Below are positions 43,212 to 54,535 of a stretch of 64,000 nt of DNA, one piece after another. The DNA lies in the NCBI RefSeq assembly GCF_035046485.1, contig NC_085137.1, positions 449,864,980-449,928,979 of the forward strand. The letters are read 5' to 3'. The notes below the pieces were generated by a model. The model was not told the DNA's origin, did not search any database, and saw only the letters and a program-made list of their open reading frames with translations. This DNA comes from Aedes albopictus. Its lineage: Eukaryota; Arthropoda; Insecta; Diptera; Culicidae. Made by a program: the position numbers and the translations under genes. Position 1 is the stretch's first letter. Each line of letters opens with the position of its first letter.

Positions 43212-46200
43212 TAGGGCACTGCACGCCGCGGTTGCTAGGGAAAATTCTTTTAAGTCCTTGACGTTTCGTGGCCTTGTTGTTTACGATTTGGACTTAGAAA
43301 TATTTTGCTGGTTTTACTAAGGTGCACCCAGGTGGGCAGGGTGGCTTTGATTGAAATTATCAACGCGTGGTTCGTGGGTGGCGGAATGCGCGCGTTCGAG
43401 CTCCTACTTGCAAGATTATGAATCCTGACTTGACTACAGTTATGAAGTTCAGCAATTTGTAAGGCATGATTAGCTGATGTCAGGATGAATCATTGACCAC
43501 ATGGTCACCACTGGCCACTCCGGGAACTTCCGGGATGACCCGAAACACCCTGGAGAACCGGTGATAGGGGTCAATTACGTTTATTCAGCAAAACATGATG
43601 AAAAACACCACGGCTCTTTTTTTATGATTTTTCGTCAATTCACTTGTGACTGCATTGCAAAACTGGCCATGCTTCCCATGTGCCACTTCCGAAACTTCCG
43701 GGATGCCCTGAAGAATCGACATTAGAGGATAATTATATTCTAACAGAAAAATGTGTCATGCGACGGATCTTCCTTCATGAATTTTCATAGATATGGTTGA
43801 GGTTGTATCGATGCTAGACATGGCCCCCATTGTTGGCCACTTCTGGAACATCCAGGTACCCCGACAGAAACGACAACAAAAGCTAATTACGATCATACAA
43901 CAAAACATGTAATGTGACCATCATGATTTTTAATTCCTATGTATGTGGTCGTATCAAAAGTGGCCACACTCTTGGTTAACCATTTCTGAAACTTTCTGGG
44001 GCGCCCTGAGGGAACCGATGGCCAGAATCAATTTGGTTCATTCAGCGACGGTTTCATCATGTTTTTCGAGAATATGCTTGTGGTTACTGCTGAAACTTAG
44101 AGAATGCCCTCAAGAGACTGATGGCATATTGAACAAACGCGTTCATATGACAAAATGTGGTGTGTAACGCATCTTGGCTAGGTCCAGAGAAATATCTGAC
44201 AGGATAAAATAATGCCTGATGGAACTTCCGAAGGATTCCCTGGCGTAATTCCAGGAGGAATCCCTTTCAAAATGTTTGAAGGCATCCTCAACGGAATTTC
44301 TTGAGACTCCTCTGGGAGTTTCTTCTTAAGTTCCTCTGGAATTCCCCCCGGCAGTCCCTTTTAAATTACACCAGGAGTTTCACGTAGAATTTCACTGTGA
44401 GTTTGTCATAATTTCCCCCGAGAGTTTATGCTGAAATTCTTCCACAGGCAGTTTCTCATGAAATTCCTCCGGGAATTTCCCCAGGAATTCCTACGGAAGA
44501 TGCTTGTAGAATTTCTTTTGTTCATTCTAGAATTTCTCTGGAAGTTCCTTCTGAAATTCCTCCGAGAGTTCATCCTGGAATTCTTCCGGGAGTTCACTCT
44601 GAAGTTCACGCGGAAACTCCAACGGTAGTTCGACCTAGAATTTATCTGTGAGTTCGCCATAGTATTCCTTCAGAGTACCATCCTAGAATTCCTCTTGAAA
44701 TTCCTCATGGAACTTCCTTGATCCCAAAAATGCTTCAGGAGTTTATCACAGAATTGCTCGGATGTTCCTCTTGAAAAACGTCCGGGAGTTCCTTCAGAAA
44801 ATTATCCGGAAGTTCCTCTGGAAGTTCGTCCTGCAATTTCTCCTTAAGTTGTTTCTGGAATTCGTTCTGGAAATTCTTCTGGAATCCTTCTAGAAGTATC
44901 TCTGGAGTTAATCCGAGAATTCCTCCCAAAATTCCTCCTTTCTTACCGAAATTTCTCTGAAGGGTCACTTTGAAACACCTTCTGAAATTCCCGCAGGAGT
45001 TGCTCGTGAAATTTCTCATTAAATATCACAGGGGACTCTACTTTTATTTCTTACGGGGGTTTGCCTTAGAATAGCTCTAGGAGTTTCTCCTAAAATTCTG
45101 GGACTTCCTATTGAAATTCCTTCTGGAGCTCCTCCTCCTCTGAGAGTTCACGCTGGAGCCCCTACGAGAGTTCATCCTGAAATCCTCCGGGAGTAAGTCA
45201 TAGTATTACTTCGGATTCTCCACTTGAATACTTTCCGCGAGTATCCTCCTGGTACCTCTATGAGAGTTCCTCGAAGATCCTGGAATTCCTCTATGAGTTC
45301 GTCATATTATATCTTCGGATGTTCCTCTTGAATACCCTCCTGGAATTCCTTCGGAAGTTCCTCATGAAATGTTACCAGGAGTCCCTTCTGAAATTTCTCT
45401 AGGAATTCCTTCTGGCAGATCCTCCTGGAAATCATCAGATAGTTCCTCCTAGAATTCCTGCGGAAATCCTTTCGGTAGTTCCTCCTGAAACTACTTCGTG
45501 AGTTCATCCTAGAATTTCACAGGGAGTTTCTCATGATATTCCTGCGAGAGTTCATGCTGGAATTTCTTCGGGAGTTCCTTCTTGAGTTTCTTAGGTTATC
45601 CCTTTGAAATTCCTTCAGGATTTCCTCGAGGAATTCCTGCGGGAGCTGCTCGTGGAATTTATCCTAGAAATTCAACGGAAGTTTCTCCTGAAATTCCCAC
45701 GGGAGTTTGACTTGGAATTTCCGTAGAAGTTCCCCTGGGACTTCCTCCCAAAATTCCTATGGCGATTTCTCCTAGAATTCCTTCTGTAGTCCTTCCTGTA
45801 ATACCTTCGAGAGTTCGTAAGAGTATTTCTTCAAATGTTTCTCTGATTGTTCGGATCCTCGTGGCCTCTCTAGCTACACCAAAGTTAAGGAACTTCTGGG
45901 AGATTCCCTGGTCTTGTTCCTGGAGAAATCCCTATCAAAAGCCGTTAAACATAATTTGTGGCGCTAGTGATTTCTGACAGATGCTGTGCCAGTTATTTTT
46001 CCAGAAGCTCCACCATGTATCATTCCATGAGTTTCGTAAAGGATTGTGCGTAGTGTTTCACCAGGGATTTTTCTGAAGATTCACTAGTAATTTATCTTGA
46101 ATTCCACCACTGACTGCTCCAGAAGTTCAGCTAGAAGTTCTTCCAGAAATTTCTCCAACAGTTCCAGAGGATATTCTTCGTGGTGTTTATCAGGGATTTT

Positions 46201-48608
46201 TCCTGCAAATCCATCAGGGGTTGCTTTTAGAGTGCTGCTTCATTCCCCCAACAGCGGGGTAAAAAAAAGAGTACTGCAGGTGATTACTGCTGCAATTCCT
46301 CTCAAAATTTCTTTAGAAATTCCGCGATAGGGTAAGAAATCAAGCTTTGAACTAGTCAAATTGTAATCTTAATTTGAACCATTTCGAAATTCATTAAAAC
46401 GACGTACTTTTTAGGCAAATATTCTCCCGAAAAAGATGTTAAACAGCTTTCCGTAATATAACCTGATAACATGGACTTTAAAAGCATTGAAAAAAGCGTT
46501 TTTGTCATGGAAAACAGGCAATTGAAAAATCAATGTGATTTCATCCATTTCCCCCCCCCAGAGAAAGCACATTTTCGGTGCACTCGTACAGCTCATGCAT
46601 TGTACATACGCAATATGTGAACACGTCAAATGAAAGCTTATTTATCGTAGAATCGACCAACCGAATAATATTCCACATTATTTGTCATAAAATTATCAAA
46701 TTTTTGGAATTCTTATTTGGAGAATGTTATCTTAAGTTGAACCATTTGTAATCTAAATTTGAACTAGTAAACGGGGGGCGAGCTTCCAGTGTTGGCCTGC
46801 AGACTGCGCTAGTGGTTGTTTTGTTTACTCTTGGGGGATGAAAAATTCCAAATTTAGTTTCCAAGTTCCTGAAGAGTTTAGAACATTCTTAGTTGAAATT
46901 CCACGGCCTAATGAAAAATAGTTATGGGAAATAGCAAATCCATGTGTTTTTCTATTGTTCAGCACAAAATTGGCTGTTGTGGGAGATGCTCGAGCTGCTG
47001 CCGCCAGTAGTTCAAATTAAGATTAAAATTGGTTCAAATTATGATTACGATGGTTCAAATTAAGATTAAAATCATTGTTGACAAATAATCGAATTTTTCA
47101 ATGAAATTCAGTGGAAATACAAACTTTTTACCACTTAACAGAAAGCTTATACCCGTGGCTTTCATGTACATTCGATTTTGCCATAGTAAATTATTTCCAT
47201 GTGGGAGAAAAAATCACTCAAAGTTGGCGCTACTTCGGAAAGCCGCAATTTGGTTCAAATTTTGATTACCTACCCTACAGGAACTCCGCTAAGAAATTCA
47301 TACAGGAACTCCGCTATGGACTCCTCTAAAATTTACGCAAATTACTGCTCTTGAATTCCATCTGGTTTTTTTTTTTAAAGAGATTCATCTAGGAGTTCCG
47401 CAAGAGCAATGCACTGCATCTGGATTATCTCTGCCAGACATTTATTCAACAATTCCAACAGAGATTTCCTCAATATATTAGTCAGAGATTCCTCAAACAT
47501 TTTGCCAGACGTTTCTCAAGAAATTCCGTTGAGGATGCCTTCAAACATTTTGAAAGGGATTCCTCCAGGAATTACGCCAGGGAATCCTTCGGAAGTTCCA
47601 TCAGGCATTATTTTATCCTGTCAGATATTTCTCTGGACCTAGCCAAGATGCGTTACACACCACATTTTGTCATATGAACGCGTTTGTTCAATATGCCATC
47701 AGTCTCTTGAGGGCATTCTCTAAGTTTCAGCAGTAACCACAAGCATATTCTCGAAAAACATGATGAAACCGTCGCTGAATGAACCAAATTGATTCTGGCC
47801 ATCGGTTCCCTCAGGGCGCCCCAGAAAGTTTCAGAAATGGTTAACCAAGAGTGTGGCCACTTTTGATACGACCACATACATAGGAATTAAAAATCATGAT
47901 GGTCACATTACATGTTTTGTTGTATGATCGTAATTAGCTTTTGTTGTCGTTTCTGTCGGGGTACCTGGATGTTCCAGAAGTGGCCAACAATGGGGGCCAT
48001 GTCTAGCATCGATACAACCTCAACCATATCTATGAAAATTCATGAAGGAAGATCCGTCGCATGACACATTTTTCTGTTAGAATATAATTATCCTCTAATG
48101 TCGGTTCTTCAGGGCATTCCGGAAGTTTCGGAAGTGGCACATGGGAAGCATGGCCAGTATTGCTATGCAGTCACAAGTGAATTGACGAAAAATCATAAAA
48201 AAAGAGCCGTGGTGTTTTTCATCATGTTTTGCTGAATAAACGTAATTGACCCCTATCACCGGTTCTCCAGGGTGTTTCGGGTCATCCCGGAAGTTCCCGG
48301 AGTGGCCAGTGGTGACCATGTAGTCAATGATTCATCCTGACATCAGCTAATCATGCCTTACAAATTGCTGAACTTCATAACTGTAGTCAAGTCAGGATTC
48401 ATAATCTTGCAAGTAGGAGCTCGAACGCGCGCATTCCGCCACCCACGAACCACGCGTTGATAATTTCAATCAAAGCCACCCTGCCCACCTGGGTGCACCT
48501 TAGTAAAACCAGCAAAATATTTCTAAGTCCAAATCGTAAACAACAAGGCCACGAAACGTCAAGGACTTAAAAGAATTTTCCCTAGCAACCGCGGCGTGCA
48601 GTGCCCTA
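43212..48608. mobile_element. 5.4 kb foldback element with 1,095 bp arms
   Basis: Left arm 43,212-44,306 and right arm 47,514-48,608 are inverted copies of exactly equal length. The two 74-residue open frames of each arm translate almost identically (two differences in one, none in the other), implying about 99 percent identity. Tips are TAGGGCACTGCACGCCGCGG and its inverse. The 3,207 bp loop is degenerate TTCC/GGAATT repeat. Near each tip GACGTTTCGTGGCCTTG(TTGTTTAC) matches the interior of the 113 bp MITEs. No transposase. TA precedes the left tip; the right tip abuts a MITE. Confidence 0.88.
44307..47513. repeat. Degenerate TTCCTCCGGGAATTCC array forming the foldback loop
   Basis: Dense imperfect units such as AATTCCTCCGGGAATTTCCC and GAGTTCCTCCTGAAATTCC up to about 46,340, then about 900 bp of AT-rich unique sequence with CAAATTAAGATTAAAAT motifs, then array again from about 47,280. 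Open frames (44,406-44,660, 44,735-45,019, 45,307-45,507) consist of R-N-F-R-R-N-S repeats and are not genes. Confidence 0.65.
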
Positions 48609-48721
48609 TAGGGCACTGCATGAAATTCTCTCCTTCTCTTTCACTCTAATAGAAATTTAGTAAACAACAAGGCCACGAAACGTCAAAATCCCATACAAAA
48701 TCAAAACAGTGCGGTGCCCTA
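48609..48721 (-). mobile_element. TAGGGCACTGCA MITE, tandem copy 1 (reversed)
   Basis: 113 bp. The left end TAGGGCACTGCATGAAATTC corresponds to the right end of the other copies, so it lies in reverse orientation. It abuts the foldback tip directly with the junction CCCTATAGGG. Right end GCGGTGCCCTA has one change. Confidence 0.8.
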
Positions 48722-48834
48722 TAGGGCACTGCACTGTTTTGATTTTGTATGGGATTTTGACGTTTCTTGGCCTTGTTGTTTACAAAATTTCTGTTAGAGT
48801 GAAAGAGAAGGAGATAATTTCATGCACTGCCCTA
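48722..48834 (+). mobile_element. TAGGGCACTGCA MITE, tandem copy 2
   Basis: 113 bp, forward, joined to copies 1 and 3 by CCCTATAGGG with no spacer. Right end TGCACTGCCCTA has one change. Confidence 0.82.
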
Positions 48835-48947
48835 TAGGGCACCGCACTGTTTTGATTTTGTATGGGATTTTGACGTTTCTTGGCCTTGTTGTTTACAAAA
48901 TTTCTGTAAGAGTGAAAGAGAAGGAGATAATTTCATGCAGTACCCTA
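48835..48947 (+). mobile_element. TAGGGCACTGCA MITE, tandem copy 3
   Basis: 113 bp, forward, nearly identical to copy 2. Both tips carry one substitution (TAGGGCACCGCA, TGCAGTACCCTA). Confidence 0.82.
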
Positions 48948-49457
48948 TTGAGGAGATTCCACCTGTTTAGACTACTGCGCGAAAATTAGTTGCGTGGATT
49001 TTTCTTGCGTGGGCCCACAGATATAAGAACAGGCCGGGTCCTGGTAAATATTTTACGCTGCGTTGTTGAGTGCGCTATTGGTGATAGTTTTGCAATGTTA
49101 AGAAACATTTATAATGTGTTGGTTTTCTAGAAATCATCGAGAGAAGCCCATGGAGAAGCCTTTGTTTATATAGCTTATTCGGCCTTAGAGATCCATTCAA
49201 TAACATTAATTGATTTATTGATGGAATTCACCCGGTAGCGGTCGCGTCGTGTACTGAGTACACGCATCGTTTTTATTTGTATTTATGTTTTATTCCTACT
49301 TATAAATTTGCTATTTTGTAGTTATTTTGTAAATAACTGTAGCTCTCAATTCAAAGGTACAAAACTGATTACACTCATTCGAAGAGGGTGTTCTGTTTAG
49401 AGGGTTCGAAAAGTCGGTACAAGAAAATAAAAATATGTTGAATTATTTTCTACTCAC

Positions 49458-49637
49458 TCAGTCAACAGGTACTCCACTGTTCGTCTCAAGGCACCCACCG
49501 TTCGAATCTCCCAATGCTTGGGACGTCTCACACCCGCAGCCGAGCGTGCAAATTCCTTCACAACCAACCGTTGCACCGGTTCCGTTCGGCTACCCGGTTT
49601 CAGTTCATAAAAGTGCAGCATTCTCTCTCGAGTGCGC
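49458..49637 (-). CDS. SAC3D1: SAC3D1-like protein, exon 2
   Basis: Between acceptor TTTTTCAG and donor GTGAGTAG. It encodes (M)RTRERMLHFYELKPG, QRLVVKEFARSAAGV and RPKHWEIRTVGALRRTVEYL. The KEFARSAAG and RTVxYL blocks match the N-terminal part of SAC3/GANP domains (KEYSRPAAGK and TVRYL in human SAC3D1, from memory). Length 180 bp, phase 2 on both sides. The stop immediately after the donor shows that splicing is required. Confidence 0.85.
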
Positions 49638-49712
49638 CTGAAAAATAGAAGAGCCAAGCGAAATCATTTGTTTCGTCCCTGTACCAGTGAAAACAATCGG
49701 AATTCAACTTAC

Positions 49713-49771
49713 ATGTCAATTTCAGCTTTTGGACACATCGTTTCGCAGCTTCCACGGATGAAGGATTCCAT
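49713..49771 (-). CDS. SAC3D1: SAC3D1-like protein, first coding exon
   Basis: ATG at 49,771 gives MESFIRGSCETMCPKAEID, then a split Met codon completed in exon 2 across a 75 bp intron (donor GTAAGTTG). GSCETMCPKAEI mirrors GTCPDMCPAAER of human SAC3D1, which also begins close to its N-terminus, so this ATG is a credible start. An upstream acceptor TTATTTCAG at about 49,803 suggests a separate 5' UTR exon. Confidence 0.78.
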
Positions 49772-49802
49772 TTCTGGTAGGACACAAATTGCTGCCGAAT
49801 CT

Positions 49803-50392
49803 CTGAAATAAGTTTGTTTACAATCATTCGCGTATCTGAGTCTCATTCACATCGAGCTGTCATTGACCAGCTGTTTGGTGGATCGACCGATGTTAAATAC
49901 GTGCATGAAATTTGAAAGTTTTTCTACCTAGTAAAGATATATTTCACATCTATTCACTAAATTTTGGAATCTGTTTGTCCTTTACCAACTAATGTTTTCC
50001 AAATTAGCCTGCAAAAGTGTTAATTCTACAAGACTATAATTTTGTAGTTTTAACGCAAATGATTGAAAACAGGGAAATAATAATCTCGGGATCATTAACA
50101 TTATTTCCAAATCTTTTCGATGTCAAGAGCGACATCTGGTAGTTCAACATGCAATGACACATGTCTTCTTACACGTTTAAATAAAATTGTACGCAATAAC
50201 GCAGAGTAACTCAAAGTAGACATCTTTTATGAAGTGCATAAATTTTGCTTTCGAATTGAGTTGTCTTAAATTAACATACTTATTTGGATGTTAAAGAGCC
50301 GCATTAGAGGACTTCACCTGTCTTGTATGTAATACTGTGCACACTAAGAAAATCCGCATCTAGCTTCCATGTTCTCACACATGAATTTGTCC
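49803..50392. other. 5' flank of the SAC3D1-like gene
   Basis: No exon or promoter motif could be supported. Confidence 0.3.
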
Positions 50393-50752
50393 ATAGGCAA
50401 ATTTAACGGAAACTAACGATCACTCTTATCTTTGGTGGCAGGAATGAGAACCCTATGAAAAGAGTGATTCCTCCAAAATTAACCATGGCGCAGCATAGGC
50501 AAAATGCACTTTTTTCACTTTTACATATCGAATTCCGCCTTGTAGAAAAAAAAACGAACACTTTTTGGAAAGAAAAATTTATTCTCCACAATCTGGAAGA
50601 TCTTCCAGATGTCTGTCGGCGTGGGCATCAAGATTGATGATAATGGAAGCCATTACCAATGGAAAATAGCAACTACCAAGGCAAAATATTAGTTAATTTT
50701 GAAGACCCACCTAGCGCCTCTACAATTGGGGGACATTCGAATTCTTTTATTT
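50393..50752. mobile_element. MITE copy, degraded (direct repeat of 51,130)
   Basis: Matches the element at 51,130-51,544 in the same orientation over most of its length: CATATCGAATTCCGCCTTG, GAAGCCATTACCAATGGAAA and GCGCCTCTACAATTGGGGG. Tips are damaged (CATAGGCAAATTTAACGG). Confidence 0.55.
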
Positions 50753-51129
50753 AGGCTTTACATACGAATAATTGTATTGTGGATTTACCGGCTGCTTGTA
50801 TTCCACCGGTAACTTAAGTAGCCGTTAGTAAGTAGCCGTTTTCATATTAAAGTCATCTTCATTGTCAAAAAAATGAATGTCATTGAGAGGCTAGTGACAA
50901 CGAGGAATAGCGCATTCAATAAAAATGTTTAATCCCATTTTTAAGTTACTCTTTTCATAAAACGGCTACTTTGGAGGCATACTGAACCTACTCAAACTTA
51001 GAATAATTTATGAAAATTTGCTCATTGTCACACATGTTTTAGAAAAATAAATAACAGTAATAATTAAAAACCGTCAAAAAATAGTGCATTTTTTAGTTTC
51101 TATTGAAATCTAGGACTCCTGGTGTCTGC

Positions 51130-51544
51130 TATAGGTAAATCCAACGGAAGCTAACTTTTTCACTTTTTCACTTTTTGATATCGAATTCCGCATCGTAGAG
51201 AAACAAACGAGCACTTTTTGGAAAGAAAATTTACTTCTCTTTCAGATGCGCTTAGATCCGGTAGGTACTTACGAATAATTTATGTGATTAATTTGAGGAG
51301 CTCTTGCTATGCCTCCGGCGGGCAATCTTTCGGATGTATTGTTAGCTGGCCAATCCGGTGTCTGATGCCGTGGGCATCGAGATTGATGATAATAGAAGCC
51401 ATTACCAATGAAAAATTGCAACTACCAAAGCAAAATATTAGTTAATTTTGAAGACGAAAAATTGCATTTTTGATGCAAACAAACGATTTTCTCCTCATCT
51501 CACCTAGCGCCTCTACAATTGGGGGTCATCCGGATTCGCCTATA
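51130..51544. mobile_element. 415 bp MITE with TATAGG ends
   Basis: Left TATAGGTAAATCC and right GGATTCGCCTATA are an imperfect 13 bp TIR. Near-identical internal blocks are shared with 50,393-50,752 about 740 bp upstream. Both copies are non-coding. Confidence 0.6.
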
Positions 51545-51620
51545 CCCTCAAATACGACAATACAGAAAAATCTGTATTAATACAGGTTTTGATAAAAATA
51601 ATCTGTCATCTTTGCGGTAA

Positions 51621-51788
51621 GGGGTCGCATACAAATAACGTCACGCCATTAGGAGGGAGGAGGGTTTTGTACAACGTGATGACCCTTCAAAAATATTGAG
51701 GTTCCATACAAGAAGTGTGACAAAGGGGGTTGGGGGATGGGGGTAAGAATAGGTCGATTTTTGCGTGACACAATTTGTGTATCACCCC
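51621..51788. mobile_element. 168 bp Harbinger-like MITE with TAA duplication
   Basis: Ends GGGGTCGCATACAAAT and the inverse of GGGGTGATACACAAAT. The next inner block is AACGTCACGC on the left against GCGTGACACA on the right. TAA flanks both ends (51,618-51,620 and 51,789-51,791). Interior G-rich (GGAGGGAGGAGGG). Confidence 0.75.
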
Positions 51789-51866
51789 TAAATCCACAGT
51801 ATATTGCTCGATAGTTTTATCGGCGGTGACAAGTATTTACACACTAATATTAGCTCGACATTTTTT

Positions 51867-51942
51867 CAGTAACAAATTTTGAAAACGACGTATGATCAAT
51901 GCTACCCCATTGATCATACGTCGTTTTCAAAATTTGTTACTG
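51867..51942. repeat. Perfect 35 bp hairpin
   Basis: Left arm 51,867-51,901 begins CAGTAACAAATTTTGAAAAC; right arm 51,908-51,942 is its exact inverse; the loop is CTACCC. It may be the core of a young MITE or a small-RNA precursor. Confidence 0.85.
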
Positions 51943-52546
51943 TTTTCATCTTTTTACTGAGTTCTCAACAGCAGAATAAATTCGGTACGCTCGATTATTT
52001 CTTTTGCCGAAATTCTGTAAATGAAATAAAGAGCTCAGCAAGATAAATATCAAAATTAACTAATGCACGGTGTATTTTTCAGGTAAACACCGTTACTGAT
52101 AAACGGTAAATACGTTTACAGAGTCTATTAAGAACAAGCGTCTTGAAATCCCACTTCAAAAGTTCATCTGAACTTCAGACGCACAAATCTCAAGAAGCAA
52201 ACTTCAAACAGTGCAAACAGTGCATTTGATTATTTTGATCTTGCTTACTTATAATATGCTTAAAATAAGAAGCTCAGGTGCACTGGTTTTGTTTACCAAG
52301 AGATTTGTGCCTATGTTTAAGCTACAAGTGATTCCGTGTGTACGTTGCAATATTTTTTAACGGTTTTCACTTATTCAGAAATCTTTTTGACGATTCCGAA
52401 AAATCCTAATAACTTTATGAAAATTGAACCAAATCGTGTCAAAATGTTACAGCAAATAGTTTAAACAAAATATGATCAAACATGTATATTAAAATAAGGT
52501 TGTTATAAAATGTTTTAACTGATGCACTTAAGTATACTCAACAGTG
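51943..52546. other. Gene-free AT-rich stretch
   Basis: No supported feature. Confidence 0.3.
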
Positions 52547-53235
52547 ACATGGGGTGACTTGATCCCTCGAGGATTACACACACATTATATGTACGAAAAA
52601 TAAAATTTCATTAGGAAGCCTCTATTTGCTTGTAGTTCTATCACATTCAATGATATAATGTGACAGATATTTATTATTTTAGTACGCACCATGAAAAGGG
52701 GGATCAAGTCTCCCCATTTTAAAAACACAGCATATTTTTACAAATAGGGCAGGTGTACCTATTTTGCATGGGCACTTGCCGCTATAGCTAAGTCTATTTC
52801 AAACCGATCGATTTGAAATTTTGTCCAGAGTTAGGCACGTACAGTATCTAACTCTGAACAAAAATTCAAATCAATCGGTTTGAAATAGACTTAGCTATAG
52901 CGACAAGTGCCCAAAATAGGTACACCTGCCCAAAAGGTACAATACCCTATAAGGAAATTTTACAATTTGAAATACACTATATTCATCAAAAATACGAGAA
53001 ATCACGACCGGAAAATGAATAGGAAGCCTCTGAAGTTATTTTCCATCACAAGACATGCATCCATAAAAACGCAATTTTGAAAAATTTAACAATAATTTAA
53101 AGTGTTTCTGTTGTGTATAAACTTACAATAGATGTTTACCTGCCATTATGTGCAAAAATCGGACCTAGTTTTGTGTTATCCGTCAAGTTACAGGCAAATC
53201 TAGATAAAGGGATCAAGTCTACCCAGTCTCCCCTA
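52547..53235. mobile_element. Possible TIR element with GGGATCAAGTC motifs, containing a palindrome
   Basis: Left ACATGGGGTGACTTGATCCC and right GGGATCAAGTCTACCCAGTC (then TCCCCTA) are imperfect inverses. A third GGGGATCAAGTCTCCCC lies at about 52,700. The 185 bp palindrome at 52,747 sits inside. AGGAAGCCTCT occurs twice (52,615 and 53,020), hinting at internal duplication. Confidence 0.45.
52747..52931. repeat. 185 bp near-perfect palindrome
   Basis: Arms of about 87 bp: GGGCAGGTGTACCTATTTTG and its inverse at the tips, CTAACTCTG and CAGAGTTAG around a short GCACGTACAGTAT loop at the centre. Few mismatches. Non-coding; probably a hairpin MITE. Confidence 0.82.
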
Positions 53236-54535
53236 CTTCAAGACTAGTTTGGGGATGTACCATGCCCCTGCACCCAAGTAACCAGTAAGCATTTGAAATA
53301 GCATTTATTCAGCATTATAGTAGTCTTTACGACAAGGCGTTCAATGCTATTTGGCCGTATATGCGTCTTTAGTGCTACCACACAGCAGGCTTTGGCAAAA
53401 TAACGAATGAAATTTAGCATGGGAAAACGTGCTTTATGCATTTTTCTCAAAAGTTGTTTCTTTTTTTCGTCTAAAACGATGTATTTAATGAAGTTCAAGT
53501 ACTGCCCGGTGGTGCTTAACATTTAACATGTAAAGGAATAACATCAATAATATAATCTTAATTTTAAGCCTAGGTTACCAAGCGAATTACTTTTTTCACA
53601 AGCGTCGGATCACTTTACGGTCTTCGGCAAAGTTTTTTGGTATATCTTAGGCCATACTTTAACGGCATTGATTACATGGTATTAGACAAAAGAATTCAAC
53701 TTATGAGTAAAACGCAAAAAAAAATCGTTTTTCCTTACAAATTTCAATCAAAATGCGGAATACGGGGACGCAACCAATCGCTTCCAAATTTTGCACAGTT
53801 GTTTTCGATACTAATATAGATTGAAAAAACTTCATTCCGGATTGATGCGAACCAATTCATTTTTTTTTCATATAACGTTGCCACACTCTATCATTCATAT
53901 TTTTAAACTTCGGCTTTTTGAAGAAAATTGTCAGAGGAATCCAGGAATAATAGTATTTTTATACAGTGATGCTTAACATGTTATTTTTTAGTTTAAAAAA
54001 ATAAAATTGATTTTTTGCAATTCAGTGTCATAATTTCTATTTTATACTACTGATTTCAGTATCAGAAATATGACGGTATGGCCATTTCATATAGTCTCAT
54101 TTATCTAATTTCATCGAAAAAGGATTGATTCAGAGATTCTCACATTGCCATCTGATTTGTTCCCTTTACGTGTGATTTTTTGCGCAACTCCGAAGTTGTG
54201 CTGGAAACTGTTTTCAAAATAATTAAATTGGCACGACCTTCAATATCTCCTTCTCTACTTTGCATTCTGTATAAGGAACAAACGTAAAATTTAGTCAGCA
54301 ATTCTTCATTGCTTACTGAGCATTGCCCAGTCTTAAACTTGTATGGGTATCTGGATAGTTACACCTTGTAAGCTCGCTCGGGTTGCTAGTCTCTTACATA
54401 ATTGACCAGAATAGGTTTCACTTTAGGAAGTTTGAGATAGTGTTAAAGGAATTATAAAGAGTATCAGGTGGACTTGGAAAAAGCGGACGCGAAGGGAACT
54501 TACCAGGACTTCAGGATGCGATTGGTTTCAGAGGG
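53236..54535. other. Gene-free AT-rich stretch
   Basis: Contains a CCCAAGTAAC tip at 53,274 whose partner I could not identify with confidence. Nothing else recognised. Confidence 0.3.

Larger units (their letters stand above)
42316..49457 (-). other. 7.1 kb intron of the SAC3D1-like gene
   Basis: Minus-strand donor GTGAGTAG at 49,457 and acceptor CTATTTCAG ending at 42,316. It contains the 5.4 kb foldback, three tandem MITEs and about 1.4 kb of other AT-rich sequence (42,316-43,211 and 48,948-49,457) without coding. Confidence 0.75.

Noticed and set aside
43501..44167. Two 74-codon ORFs repeated in inverted copies (also at 47,653-48,319)
   Set aside because: Similarity reflects the mirrored arms. 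The frames have no recognised domain, and the few base differences between arms change amino acids, giving no sign of protein constraint.
44406..45507. Arg/Asn/Ser-rich minus-strand ORFs
   Set aside because: Direct translation of array units in the foldback loop; no conserved domain.
50393..51544. Direct repeats considered as LTRs of a small retrotransposon
   Set aside because: No TG...CA ends, no primer-binding site or coding between them, and the better copy has inverted termini, so two MITE copies fit better.
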